Source of the DNA: Intrasporangiaceae bacterium | GTDB taxonomy: Bacteria > Actinomycetota > Actinomycetes > Actinomycetales > Dermatophilaceae | Length of the DNA stretch: 17,960 bases | NCBI GenBank assembly: GCA_012518475.1 | Contig: JAAYSB010000126.1 | Location: forward strand, 1-17,960 | Reading direction: 5' to 3' | In this document: positions 1-7,062 of the stretch, piece by piece | How positions within the stretch are numbered: the stretch's first letter is position 1 | How the letters are laid out: each line of letters starts with the position of its first letter | Program-made: the position numbers and the translations under genes | The notes under the pieces: model-generated | Told to the model about the DNA's origin: nothing | Database searches by the model: none | Seen by the model: the letters and a program-made list of their open reading frames with translations, nothing else

Positions 1-5
1 CAAGT

Positions 6-45
6 GACGGGCCGGAGTGCAGGAACACCTGCGCTCCGGCCCGTC
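6..45 (+). terminator. Strong hairpin, probable terminator of an upstream gene
   Basis: An 18-bp stem (6-23 with 28-45) closes on an AACA loop at 24-27. The only imperfection is T18 opposite G33, which is a U-G wobble in a plus-strand RNA but a C-A mismatch in a minus-strand RNA, so the hairpin suits plus-strand transcription. No T-run follows, as is common for terminators of high-GC actinobacteria. I infer that it ends a plus-strand gene lying left of the window. The right arm runs into the first 35-bp repeat. Confidence 0.6.
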
Positions 46-78
46 GCCACATCTTCCGAATTGCAGCCAAACGGCGAC
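44..78. repeat. 35-bp REP-like direct repeat, copy 1
   Basis: First of three copies of a 35-bp sequence that begins TCGCCACATCTTCCG and ends CAAACGGCGAC. The ends are complementary (TCGCC at 44-48 with GGCGA at 73-77; 6 bp if G43 and C78 are counted), so each copy can fold into a small hairpin, as REP-type intergenic elements do. It is identical to copy 2 over all 35 bp. Confidence 0.85.
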
Positions 79-118
79 CGCCTTGCTCCGCGCCCCCGCC
101 CCGGCCTCGCAACCCGCC

Positions 119-153
119 TCGCCACATCTTCCGAATTGCAGCCAAACGGCGAC
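119..153. repeat. 35-bp REP-like direct repeat, copy 2
   Basis: Perfect copy of 44-78, starting 75 bp downstream of it. The 40-bp stretch after copy 1 and the 34-bp stretch after copy 2 also resemble each other: both contain TGCTCCGCGCCC and end in AACCCGCC. The true unit is therefore a roughly 69-75-bp tandem repeat, of which the 35-bp core is the best conserved part. Confidence 0.85.
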
Positions 154-187
154 CCGCCCTGCTCCGCGCCCGACCTCCCAACCCGCC

Positions 188-222
188 TCGCCACATCTTC
201 CAGATAGCAGCCAAACGGCGAC
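188..222. repeat. 35-bp REP-like direct repeat, copy 3 (degenerate)
   Basis: Third copy, 69 bp after copy 2 and identical at 32 of 35 positions. All three differences fall in the centre (CCAGATAGC replaces CCGAATTGC), while the complementary ends TCGCC/GGCGA are intact. Sequence after 222 no longer resembles the repeat unit, so this is the end of the cluster next to cphA. Confidence 0.8.
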
Positions 223-283
223 GCGTCTGCGCTGGGCCGGCACCGCCTACCTCTGTGGGACGCCGTCAGGGCAGGTGCACCGA

Positions 284-289
284 TAGATT
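284..289 (+). promoter_or_regulatory. -10 box (TAGATT) of a likely leaderless cphA promoter
   Basis: TAGATT fits the actinobacterial TAnnnT -10 consensus and lies 6 nt before the GTG at 296, so transcription would begin at or next to the start codon. There is no Shine-Dalgarno sequence before the GTG; the upstream in-frame GTG at 275 meets a TAG within four codons. No convincing -35 box is visible 16-18 bp upstream. Confidence 0.5.
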
Positions 290-295
290 CTCCCT

Positions 296-3118
296 GTGAC
301 CGAGCGACCCTCCCCCACGCAGCCCGCCAGCCCGGATCTGACGATCGTCGAGAGCCGGGTCTACCGCGGCGGCAACATCTGGTCCTACGAGCCGGCCGTC
401 CACCTCGTCGTCGACCTCGGCTCGCTCGAGGACTACCCCACGGACACGCTGCCGGGGTTCACCGACCGCCTCCTCGAGATGCTCCCGAGGATCCAGGACC
501 ACACCTGCTCACGCGGGGTCAAGGGTGGCTTCGTCGAGCGGCTCCGGGAGGGGACCTGGCTCGGTCACGTCGCCGAGCACATCGCTCTTCAGCTCCAGCA
601 GGAGGCCGGCCACGACCTGCGTCGTGGCAAGACCCGCCAGGTCAAAGGGCACCGTGGCCGTTACAACGTCATCTACGGCTTCACCGACGAGCGGGTCGGC
701 CTGGCCGCCGGACGTCTCGCCGTCCGGATCGTCAACGAGCTCGTCCAGCCGGACGGACTCGACTTCGAGGCCGAGCTCGACCAGTTCCTACGGATGAGCG
801 AGCGGGCAGCCTTCGGCCCGTCGACCAACGCCATCCTCGAGGAGGCGATCAGCCGCGATATCCCCTTCATCCGGCTCAACACCGGCTCCCTCGTTCAGCT
901 CGGCCAGGGTGTGTATGCGCAGCGCATCCGAGCGACGATGACCTCCAGGACAGGGGCGCTCGCCGTGGACATCGCCGGCGACAAGGACCTCACCGGCAAG
1001 CTGCTCGGCTCAGCCGGACTGCCCGTACCCAAGCAGGACGTCGTCCGCACCGAGGACGGCGCCGTTCAGGCTGCTCACGACATCGGCTTCCCGGTCGTCC
1101 TGAAGCCGCTGGACGGCAACCACGGCCGCGGTGTCGGTCTCAACCTGCGTTCCGAGGAGGAGGTCCGCGAGGCCTTCGTCCGGGCCAAGGAGCAGTCCCG
1201 CGGCGGCTATGTCGTCGTCGAGTCCTTCATCCAGGGCAAGGACTATCGCTGCCTCATCGTCGGCGGGCGCATGGTCGCGATCGCCGAACGCGTGCCTGCC
1301 CACGTCGTCGGCGACGGGAAGCACACCATCGCCGAGCTCGTCGAGATCACCAACGCCGATCCGCGCCGTGGAGTCGGCCACGAGAAGGTCCTCACCCGGA
1401 TCCGGGTGGACGAGGTCGCCCACCAGCTCGTCGAGCACCAGGGCTACACGATGGAGTCGGTGCCGCCGGACGGCGAGATGGTCCGGCTGGCCTCGACCGG
1501 GAACATGTCGACCGGTGGGATCTCGATCGATCGGACCTTCGACGCCCACCCGGACAACGTGGAGATTGCCGAGGAGGCGGCCCGGATGATCGGCCTCGAC
1601 GTCGCGGGCATCGACTTCATCTGTCCGGACATCACCCTCCCGGTCCGGGAGGTCGGGGGCGCCATCTGTGAGGTCAACGCCGCCCCTGGCTTCCGGATGC
1701 ACACCCACCCCACCATCGGGGAGCCCCAGTTCATCGCCAAGCCGGTCGTCGACCTGCTCTTCCCCCCTGGGGCACCGAGCCGGGTGCCGATCATCGCCGT
1801 CACCGGCACCAACGGCAAGACCACGACCTCCCGGATGATCTCGCACATCTTCAAGGGCACCGGAGTCAAGGTCGGGATGACCTCCACCGACGGCATCGTC
1901 ATCGACGAACGTCTCGTCTTCAAGGCCGACGCCTCCGGGCCGCGCTCGGCGCGGATGGTGCTGCAGAACCCTCGCGTGGAGATGGCCGTGATGGAGGTCG
2001 CCCGTGGCGGCATCCTGCGCGAAGGACTCGGCTACGACCGCAACGATGTCGCAGTCGTCACCAATGTCGCGCCGGACCACCTCGGGATGCGCGGCATCAA
2101 CACCGTCGAGCAGCTCGCCGAGGTCAAGGCCGTGGTCGTCGAGGCCGTTCCCCGGGACGGCTTCGCGGTGCTCAACGCCGACGACCCGCTGGTGCGCAAG
2201 ATGCGCCGCCGGTGCTCGGGCTCGATCGTGTGGTTCTCCCTCGAGCCCCCCGGCAGCCGGGTCCGCGAGGTCATCGACGACCACTGCCGACGCGGTGGCC
2301 GGGCGGTGGTCCTCGACCCGACGGACAAGGGCGACATGATCTGCATCCGGCACGGTCGTCGGAGCATGCAGCTCGCGTGGACCCACCTTCTCCCCGCGAC
2401 GTTCGACGGGGCCGCCATGTTCAATGTGGCGAATGCCATGGCTGCGGCCGGCGCGGCATTCGCGGCCGGGGCCGGTCTGCACGAGATCCGGCAGGGCCTG
2501 CGGACCTTCACGACGTCGTACTACCTCTCGCCCGGGCGGATGAACCAGATCAACGTCAACAATGTCGACGTCATCGTCGACTACTGCCACAACGCCGCCG
2601 GCATGAAGCTCCTCGGCGAGTTCGTCGACCGCTACGCCACGAGTCGGGACCGTCAGTCCGACCTCGGCCGGGTGTCGAGGATCGGCATGGTGACGACCGC
2701 CGGTGACCGCCGTGACGAGGACCTTCGTGAGCTCGGCGCGGTCGCGGCACGATACTTCGATGTCCTGGTGGTCCGGGAGGACCGTCAGCTGCGTGGCCGG
2801 GCCCGCGGTGATGTCGCCGAGCTGGTCAGCGCCGGCGCCCACGAGGCCATGGCGTCCGGTGAGGTCCGCTGTCGGCACGTCGAGATCGTGCTCGAGGAGG
2901 CGGCGGCGGTGCGGCACTGTCTCGGCAGGGCGAACGCCGGCGACGTCGTCGTCCTCTGCGTCGACCAGCACGCCGAGGTCATGGCCGAGCTCGAGAGCCT
3001 CACGCACCAGGCGCAGGCCGGCACCCACGCCACCGGGGACTCGGTCGGTGATCCCGACCTCGATCCGGCCACGATCGCCGAGTCCGACCCTGCGGACGAG
3101 CCCGCCGACCAACCCTGA
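296..3118 (+). CDS. cphA: Cyanophycin synthetase
   Basis: Makes cyanophycin, a nitrogen-storage polymer with an Asp backbone and Arg side chains, in the cytoplasm. In this family the ATP-grasp domain adds Asp and the Mur-ligase domain adds Arg, one ATP each. The 940-aa product shows the full architecture: an N domain (about 15-215) with the family start GGNIWS and an HVAEH motif at 91-95; an ATP-grasp domain (about 220-485) with K270, the glycine-rich loop D273-G279 and metal-site residues E459/N461; and a Mur-ligase domain (about 495-905) with the P-loop GTNGKTTT from 504 and DYCHNAAG further on. It is somewhat longer than the usual 870-900 aa because of about 14 extra N-terminal residues and an acidic tail of about 30 residues. 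The GTG start was chosen because it is the first in-frame start after a stop and sits at the predicted transcription start. No cyanophycinase gene lies in the window; it could be just upstream. Confidence 0.95.
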   Translation: MTERPSPTQPASPDLTIVESRVYRGGNIWSYEPAVHLVVDLGSLEDYPTDTLPGFTDRLLEMLPRIQDHTCSRGVKGGFVERLREGTWLGHVAEHIALQLQQEAGHDLRRGKTRQVKGHRGRYNVIYGFTDERVGLAAGRLAVRIVNELVQPDGLDFEAELDQFLRMSERAAFGPSTNAILEEAISRDIPFIRLNTGSLVQLGQGVYAQRIRATMTSRTGALAVDIAGDKDLTGKLLGSAGLPVPKQDVVRTEDGAVQAAHDIGFPVVLKPLDGNHGRGVGLNLRSEEEVREAFVRAKEQSRGGYVVVESFIQGKDYRCLIVGGRMVAIAERVPAHVVGDGKHTIAELVEITNADPRRGVGHEKVLTRIRVDEVAHQLVEHQGYTMESVPPDGEMVRLASTGNMSTGGISIDRTFDAHPDNVEIAEEAARMIGLDVAGIDFICPDITLPVREVGGAICEVNAAPGFRMHTHPTIGEPQFIAKPVVDLLFPPGAPSRVPIIAVTGTNGKTTTSRMISHIFKGTGVKVGMTSTDGIVIDERLVFKADASGPRSARMVLQNPRVEMAVMEVARGGILREGLGYDRNDVAVVTNVAPDHLGMRGINTVEQLAEVKAVVVEAVPRDGFAVLNADDPLVRKMRRRCSGSIVWFSLEPPGSRVREVIDDHCRRGGRAVVLDPTDKGDMICIRHGRRSMQLAWTHLLPATFDGAAMFNVANAMAAAGAAFAAGAGLHEIRQGLRTFTTSYYLSPGRMNQINVNNVDVIVDYCHNAAGMKLLGEFVDRYATSRDRQSDLGRVSRIGMVTTAGDRRDEDLRELGAVAARYFDVLVVREDRQLRGRARGDVAELVSAGAHEAMASGEVRCRHVEIVLEEAAAVRHCLGRANAGDVVVLCVDQHAEVMAELESLTHQAQAGTHATGDSVGDPDLDPATIAESDPADEPADQP

Positions 3119-3124
3119 GGCTGG

Positions 3125-3189
3125 GCAGCGTGCCCTCGTGGGTGCAGTACCGGTGACTCCGGTGCCTTCAGATCCACCCACGAGGCTGC
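3125..3189. terminator. Bidirectional stem-loop between cphA and the Mur ligase gene
   Basis: A perfect 11-bp stem (CCTCGTGGGTG 3134-3144 with 3175-3185) encloses a smaller 5-bp hairpin (ACCGG 3149-3153 with CCGGT 3159-3163). A flanking GCAGC/GCTGC pair (3125-3129 with 3185-3189) can extend it across a 4-nt bulge. It fills the 99-bp gap between two convergent genes and has no T-run on either side, so it could stop transcription both ways. Confidence 0.6.
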
Positions 3190-3217
3190 TGCGAACCCCT
3201 CGCCCGGGACGAGAGAC

Positions 3218-5419
3218 TCAACTGGGGGCCTCGAGGGTCTCGGCGTAGGCGCGGATGGCTCGGCGGTAGCGCTCCACGTCAGGATCGGCAGAGGTCCTCG
3301 CAATGGTGAGGAGCAGGTCTCGCAGCGCGCCTGTGGACTCACCGGCGTCGTGGCGGGCCAGGGCATGGAACGCCGCGATCCCGAGGCTGTCAGGATGGCT
3401 CTGGACGGCAGCGTCGAGATGAGCCAGGGCATCCTCGAGCCGGCCGAGGTTGCGCAGGCTCGAGGCGAGCTGGACCCGGCACCGGTGCCGGAACGGCTCC
3501 TTGAGACCGGCGGCAAGGGCCGCTTCGTACAGCGGCACCGCGTCCTCCTCGCGGCCGGCCGCGTCGAAGGTCCCCCCGCGCTCGTAGAGGACACGAGCAT
3601 CCTCGGGAAAGCGCTCACCCAGGGCCTCTCCCGCTGCGATCCGCGCCGCATCGTCCTCCAGTGCCCACAGGGCAGCGATCTCGTCCTCGGCCTCGTGCTC
3701 ACCCCGGGCAGCGAGCACCTTGGCCCGGATCGTGTCCGGGCTGTCAGGTGTGCCTCCCGCGTCGGTGAGCCACGCATACAGCTCCTGGCGCTGGGAGTGG
3801 CACATGACCGGGATGACGTCGCCGTCGGCCGCACGCTCGATGAGTGCCCGGACCGACTCCACCTCGGTGTCGAAGACGCCGACCGGCACGACTCCGACCC
3901 GTCCAAGCCCGGCGCGCAGGTGCTCCTCGAGGTCCTCGCGGCTGCGGCCCCTGAGGTACTTGTCCTTGTGCGCGATCGCCACCACGTCCGCCCGGCTGCC
4001 GGCGATCTCAGCGACTGAGTCGAGCTGGCTGTCGGTCCGGTCGCCCGGCATCCCGACTGAAGCCAGCACCCGCGCGCCTGGGGCCAGGAGGCCGTGCGTC
4101 ACCTCGAGCAGCGCCAGGACGCCCTCCTCGTTGTGCGCCATGTCGAGGATGACCGTCGCCCGGCCCCCCTCGCCGACCGGCACGGAGAACGTGTTGAGGC
4201 GCCCCGGGTTGAGGTCCGCGTCGCTGCGGAACGTCCGCAGGCCGTCGCACACGGCATCCTCGGCAATCCCGAGGGCAAGGGCACCGGAGACCGCTGCCAG
4301 GGCGTTGGCGACGTTGTGCCGGGCCAGGCCGGCCATCGTCGCCGGGATGTCGGCGAGGCGGACGAGCCGCTGGGGCGGCTGGCCCGGGGCGAGGACGCTC
4401 ACCCAGCCGTCCAGGACCGTCGTCGCACGACCCCCGCTGTCCAGGGCCTCCCGGACCGCAGGCGCCTCCGCGTCGAGGGTGAAGACCCAGGCCCGAGCCG
4501 GGCTGCCGTGCCGCATCGCCCAGACCCGCGGGTCCTCACCGTTGAGGACGGTCCAGCCCTTCGGCGAGGTCACCTTGGTGACGATCGCCTTGACCTCCGC
4601 CAGCTGGTCGACGGTGTGGATGCCCTGCGTGCCGAGGTGGTCCTCGGCGACGTTGGTCACGACCGAGACGTCATTGGTTCGCACGCCCATTCCCTTGAGC
4701 AGCATTCCGCCGCGAGCCGTCTCGAGGATCCCGATCTGCACTCCGGGGGCGTCGAGCACTCCCCTGGCGCCGGCGGGCCCGGAGTAGTCGCCGGGCTCGA
4801 CGAGCTCGCCCTGGACGACGACTCCGTCCGTCGAGCTCCACGCCGTCCGGTTCCCGGCTGTCATCGAGATGTGGGCGAGCATCCGGGTCGTCGTGGTCTT
4901 GCCGTTGGTGCCGGTGATGGAGATGACGGGTATGCGCGGCGTGCGCATTGCGGGTCCCTCCCCCGCGGGCGCGGCGAGGACCCGGGCAGCGACGTCGTCG
5001 AGGACCGCCTCCACGTCACCGCCGTCGAGGAACGTGGTCAGCAGCTCGGGCAGGGACGCGCCGACGGTGCGGGCCGGCCCGCGCCGGCGCCACACGAAGG
5101 CGACGACGATCTCGTCGATGTGTTCCCCGGCCCGGCTTCGGATCCCCAGCCGGTTCGTGCCGACCCGACGGGCGAGGAGCCGGAGAAGACGCTCGGTGAG
5201 GCGTGCCGCATACCGCTGCCGTGCCTGGGTGCCGGGACGACCAGGGCGGGCGCTCCAGCCGAGTGACCGGGCCCGGGCGGCCAGGTCTTCCGGGGCTGCT
5301 GAGACGAGCGGGGTGACGTCGAGGACGACCTTGATGGCGGGCTTGCGGAAATAGAGGTTCGGGCCCTCGAGGACACGGACCTCCCGGGCCGTGACCGGGT
5401 CGGTCGTGGGAGTGGTCAC
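3218..5419 (-). CDS. CphA-related Mur ligase without ATP-grasp, with C-terminal TPR region
   Basis: A 733-aa cytoplasmic protein, probably an ATP-dependent amino-acid or peptide ligase of the Mur family. Residues 13-130 resemble the CphA N domain (EGPNLYFRKPAIKVVLDV aligns with the CphA start). There is no ATP-grasp domain: the Mur P-loop GTNGKTTTT comes at 170-178, K174 being the nucleotide lysine, against about residue 504 in CphA. The next 350 residues parallel CphA closely (STDG, ETARGG, VVTNVAEDHLG, DQLAEVKAI, DMAHNEEG), ending near VMCHSQRQELYAWL. Residues about 580-733 are a separate helical TPR-like region (VLYERGGTFDAAGREEDAVP, then LASSLRNLGRLEDALAHLD), resembling the TPR_5 family. 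The frame is open further upstream to 5665, but that part is arginine-rich and antisense to nothing conserved in this frame; GTG 5419 follows a -10 box by 7 nt and begins just after fabI. It lacks the MurT cysteine motif. Substrate unknown. Confidence 0.85.
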   Translation of the reverse strand: MTTPTTDPVTAREVRVLEGPNLYFRKPAIKVVLDVTPLVSAAPEDLAARARSLGWSARPGRPGTQARQRYAARLTERLLRLLARRVGTNRLGIRSRAGEHIDEIVVAFVWRRRGPARTVGASLPELLTTFLDGGDVEAVLDDVAARVLAAPAGEGPAMRTPRIPVISITGTNGKTTTTRMLAHISMTAGNRTAWSSTDGVVVQGELVEPGDYSGPAGARGVLDAPGVQIGILETARGGMLLKGMGVRTNDVSVVTNVAEDHLGTQGIHTVDQLAEVKAIVTKVTSPKGWTVLNGEDPRVWAMRHGSPARAWVFTLDAEAPAVREALDSGGRATTVLDGWVSVLAPGQPPQRLVRLADIPATMAGLARHNVANALAAVSGALALGIAEDAVCDGLRTFRSDADLNPGRLNTFSVPVGEGGRATVILDMAHNEEGVLALLEVTHGLLAPGARVLASVGMPGDRTDSQLDSVAEIAGSRADVVAIAHKDKYLRGRSREDLEEHLRAGLGRVGVVPVGVFDTEVESVRALIERAADGDVIPVMCHSQRQELYAWLTDAGGTPDSPDTIRAKVLAARGEHEAEDEIAALWALEDDAARIAAGEALGERFPEDARVLYERGGTFDAAGREEDAVPLYEAALAAGLKEPFRHRCRVQLASSLRNLGRLEDALAHLDAAVQSHPDSLGIAAFHALARHDAGESTGALRDLLLTIARTSADPDVERYRRAIRAYAETLEAPS

Positions 5420-5426
5420 GACAGGG

Positions 5427-5432
5427 AGACTA
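5427..5432 (-). promoter_or_regulatory. -10 box (TAGTCT) of a likely leaderless Mur ligase promoter
   Basis: Read on the minus strand, TAGTCT lies 7 nt before the GTG at 5419, with no Shine-Dalgarno sequence between. It sits in the short gap after fabI, so the Mur ligase gene can be transcribed separately from fabG-fabI. The box overlaps the first of two CTACTGCC repeats (plus strand 5430-5437 and 5440-5447, exactly 10 bp apart). Confidence 0.45.
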
Positions 5433-5439
5433 CTGCCGG

Positions 5440-6222
5440 CTACTGCCCCATGGCATGCACGCCGCCGTCCACATGGACGATCTCCCCGGTCGTCGCGGGG
5501 AACAGACCGGACAGCAGGGCGACGCAGGCGAGTGCTGCGGGCTCGGCGTCGTTGACATCCCAGCCGAGAGGCGCGCGGTCGTCCCAGGTGTTCTCGAACG
5601 TCTCGAAGCCGGGGATCGACTTGGCCGCGGTGGTGCGGATCGGACCGGCGGCGACGAGGTTGCACCGGATCCGGTGGCTGCGGCCGAGGTCGCGGGCGAG
5701 ATAGCGGTTCGTCGACTCGAAGGCGGCCTTGGCCACTCCCATCCAGTCATAGACCGGCCAGGCGAACTTCGCATCGAAGGTGAGCCCGACCAACGAGCCG
5801 CCCTCGGACATCGCCGGCAGCGCGGCCTGCGCGAGCCCCTTGAGAGAGTAGGCGGAGGTGTGCACCGCCGTGGCGACGTCCTCCCAGGTGCCTTCCATGA
5901 AGGTGAAGGCACCGGGCGGGGCGAAGCCGATCGAGTGCAGGACGCCGTCGAGGTGCGGCACGTGCTCCTTGACCCGCTCGGCCAAGGTGTCGAGGTGCTC
6001 CCGGTCGGTGACGTCGAGCTCGATGACCGGCGGCGTGCTCGGCAGCCGCTTCGCGATCGCCTGGGTGATTCGCATGGTGCGCCCGAACGAGGTGAGCACG
6101 ACCTCGGCGCCCTGCTCCTGCGCGATCCGGGCCACATGGAAGGCGATCGAGGAGTCCATGAGGACCCCGGTGATGAGCAGCTTTCTGCCCTCGAGAAGGT
6201 TGGTCGTCGTGAGGCTGGTCAT
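5440..6222 (-). CDS. fabI: Enoyl-[acyl-carrier-protein] reductase (NADH), InhA/FabI type
   Basis: Reduces trans-2-enoyl-ACP to acyl-ACP, the last step of each type II fatty-acid elongation cycle, in the cytosol. The 260-aa length fits the family. The divergent FabI-type start LLITGVLMDSSIAFHVARIAQ replaces the GxxxGxG loop of ordinary short-chain dehydrogenases. HSIGFAP (96-102) lines the NADH pocket, and the catalytic pair Y158/K165 stands in VYDWMGVAKAAFES, the Y-x6-K spacing typical of FabI/InhA. The C-terminal VDGGVHAMG is also typical. ATG 6222 is supported by GAAGGG (6236-6231) with 8-nt spacing. It follows fabG by 46 bp on the same strand, the same pairing as fabG1-inhA of mycobacteria. 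These residues form the isoniazid/triclosan target site in relatives; drug sensitivity here is not shown. Confidence 0.95.
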   Translation of the reverse strand: MTSLTTTNLLEGRKLLITGVLMDSSIAFHVARIAQEQGAEVVLTSFGRTMRITQAIAKRLPSTPPVIELDVTDREHLDTLAERVKEHVPHLDGVLHSIGFAPPGAFTFMEGTWEDVATAVHTSAYSLKGLAQAALPAMSEGGSLVGLTFDAKFAWPVYDWMGVAKAAFESTNRYLARDLGRSHRIRCNLVAAGPIRTTAAKSIPGFETFENTWDDRAPLGWDVNDAEPAALACVALLSGLFPATTGEIVHVDGGVHAMGQ

Positions 6223-6230
6223 GGGCGGTT

Positions 6231-6236
6231 CCCTTC
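6231..6236 (-). promoter_or_regulatory. Ribosome binding site of fabI
   Basis: GAAGGG on the minus strand, 8 nt before the fabI ATG. It is one of only two clear Shine-Dalgarno sequences before starts in the window, and it fits fabI being translated from the downstream part of a fabG-fabI mRNA. Confidence 0.7.
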
Positions 6237-6268
6237 AGTGCCGATGAGGTATGCGGGGGTCGGGTCGG

Positions 6269-6994
6269 TCAGTGACCCATACCGAGTCCGCCGTCGACCG
6301 GGATGACGGCGCCGGTGATGTAGCCCGCCTGGTCGGAGGCGAGGAAGGACACCGCAGCGGCGACGTCCTCGGTCGAGCCGAACCGGCCGGCCGGGATCGC
6401 CTCCTGATAGGCCTGCTGGCGGTCCGGGGGCAGCTGGGCGGTCATGTCGGTCTCGATGAAGCCCGGTGCCACGACGTTGGCGGTGATGCCGCGGCCACCG
6501 AGCTCGCGGCTGATCGAGCGGGCCAGACCGACGAGTCCGGCCTTGCTCGCGGCGTAGTTCGCCTGGCCGGGCGAGCCATACAGTCCGACGACGCTGGAGA
6601 TGAAGATGATCCGCCCTCGGCGGGCGCGGATCATTGCCTTCGTCGCGCGCCGGGCGACGCGGAAGGCGCCGGCGAGGTTGGTGTCGACGACGGAGGAGAA
6701 CTCTTCATCGGTCATCCGCATGAGGAGGGTGTCCTTGGTGATGCCGGCGTTGGCGACGACCACGTCGATCGATCCCCCGAGCTTGTCCTCCGCGGCAGCG
6801 AAGGCAGCATCCACGGACTCGGTGTCGCTGACATCGCAGGCGACCGCGGGCAGTCCGTCCGGGGCCTCACCGGAGCGGGAGGCGACGACGACACGATGTC
6901 CGTCCGCCCGCATCCGCTGAGCGATAGCCAGCCCGATCCCCCGGTTCCCACCGGTGACAAGGGCGTTGTAGGTCTGCTGTGCGGCGCTGCTCAT
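6269..6994 (-). CDS. fabG: 3-oxoacyl-[acyl-carrier-protein] reductase
   Basis: Uses NADPH to reduce 3-oxoacyl-ACP to 3-hydroxyacyl-ACP, the first reduction of the type II fatty-acid cycle, in the cytosol. The 241-aa product is a classical short-chain dehydrogenase: cofactor loop TGGNRGIG at 14-21, NAG at 82-84, catalytic S134, Y147 and K151 (ANYAASKAG), and PGFIETDM from 177, all close to FabG. The frame stays open to an ATG at 7063, but the 23 extra residues are not FabG-like; ATG 6994 gives the normal N-terminus (a few residues, then YNALVTGG) and sits 8 nt after a TAGCGT box. It is the first gene of a fabG-fabI unit and is divergent from the DUF3099 gene. Confidence 0.95.
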   Translation of the reverse strand: MSSAAQQTYNALVTGGNRGIGLAIAQRMRADGHRVVVASRSGEAPDGLPAVACDVSDTESVDAAFAAAEDKLGGSIDVVVANAGITKDTLLMRMTDEEFSSVVDTNLAGAFRVARRATKAMIRARRGRIIFISSVVGLYGSPGQANYAASKAGLVGLARSISRELGGRGITANVVAPGFIETDMTAQLPPDRQQAYQEAIPAGRFGSTEDVAAAVSFLASDQAGYITGAVIPVDGGLGMGH

Positions 6995-7002
6995 GAGTCG
7001 CA

Positions 7003-7008
7003 ACGCTA
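7003..7008 (-). promoter_or_regulatory. -10 box (TAGCGT) of a near-leaderless fabG promoter
   Basis: TAGCGT on the minus strand, 8 nt before the fabG ATG at 6994. The mRNA would start at or within a few bases of the ATG. No Shine-Dalgarno sequence lies between. No good -35 is visible. Confidence 0.4.
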
Positions 7009-7062
7009 GTGGACTACTACGCAGTAACCGGACCTGCCCTGGCCGGTGACGCTGGACAGGCA

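Noticed and set aside
44..222. CRISPR-like array (35-bp repeats with 40- and 34-bp spacers)
   Set aside because: The two spacers resemble each other (shared TGCTCCGCGCCC and AACCCGCC), there are only three copies, and no cas gene is in the window. Tandem REP-like duplication explains it better.
1010..3181. Long minus-strand open frame opposite cphA (723 codons)
   Set aside because: The plus-strand protein is unmistakable cyanophycin synthetase. The antisense frame is a by-product of high-GC codons and its product is low-complexity Asp/Val/Gly/Arg sequence without motifs.
4094..5266. Plus-strand open frame opposite the Mur ligase (390 codons)
   Set aside because: Antisense shadow of a gene with clear Mur P-loop and TPR region; no start signals or recognisable domain.
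5420..5665. Upstream extension of the Mur ligase gene to 5665
   Set aside because: The extra 82 residues are Arg-rich, overlap fabI out of frame on the same strand and do not resemble the CphA N domain.
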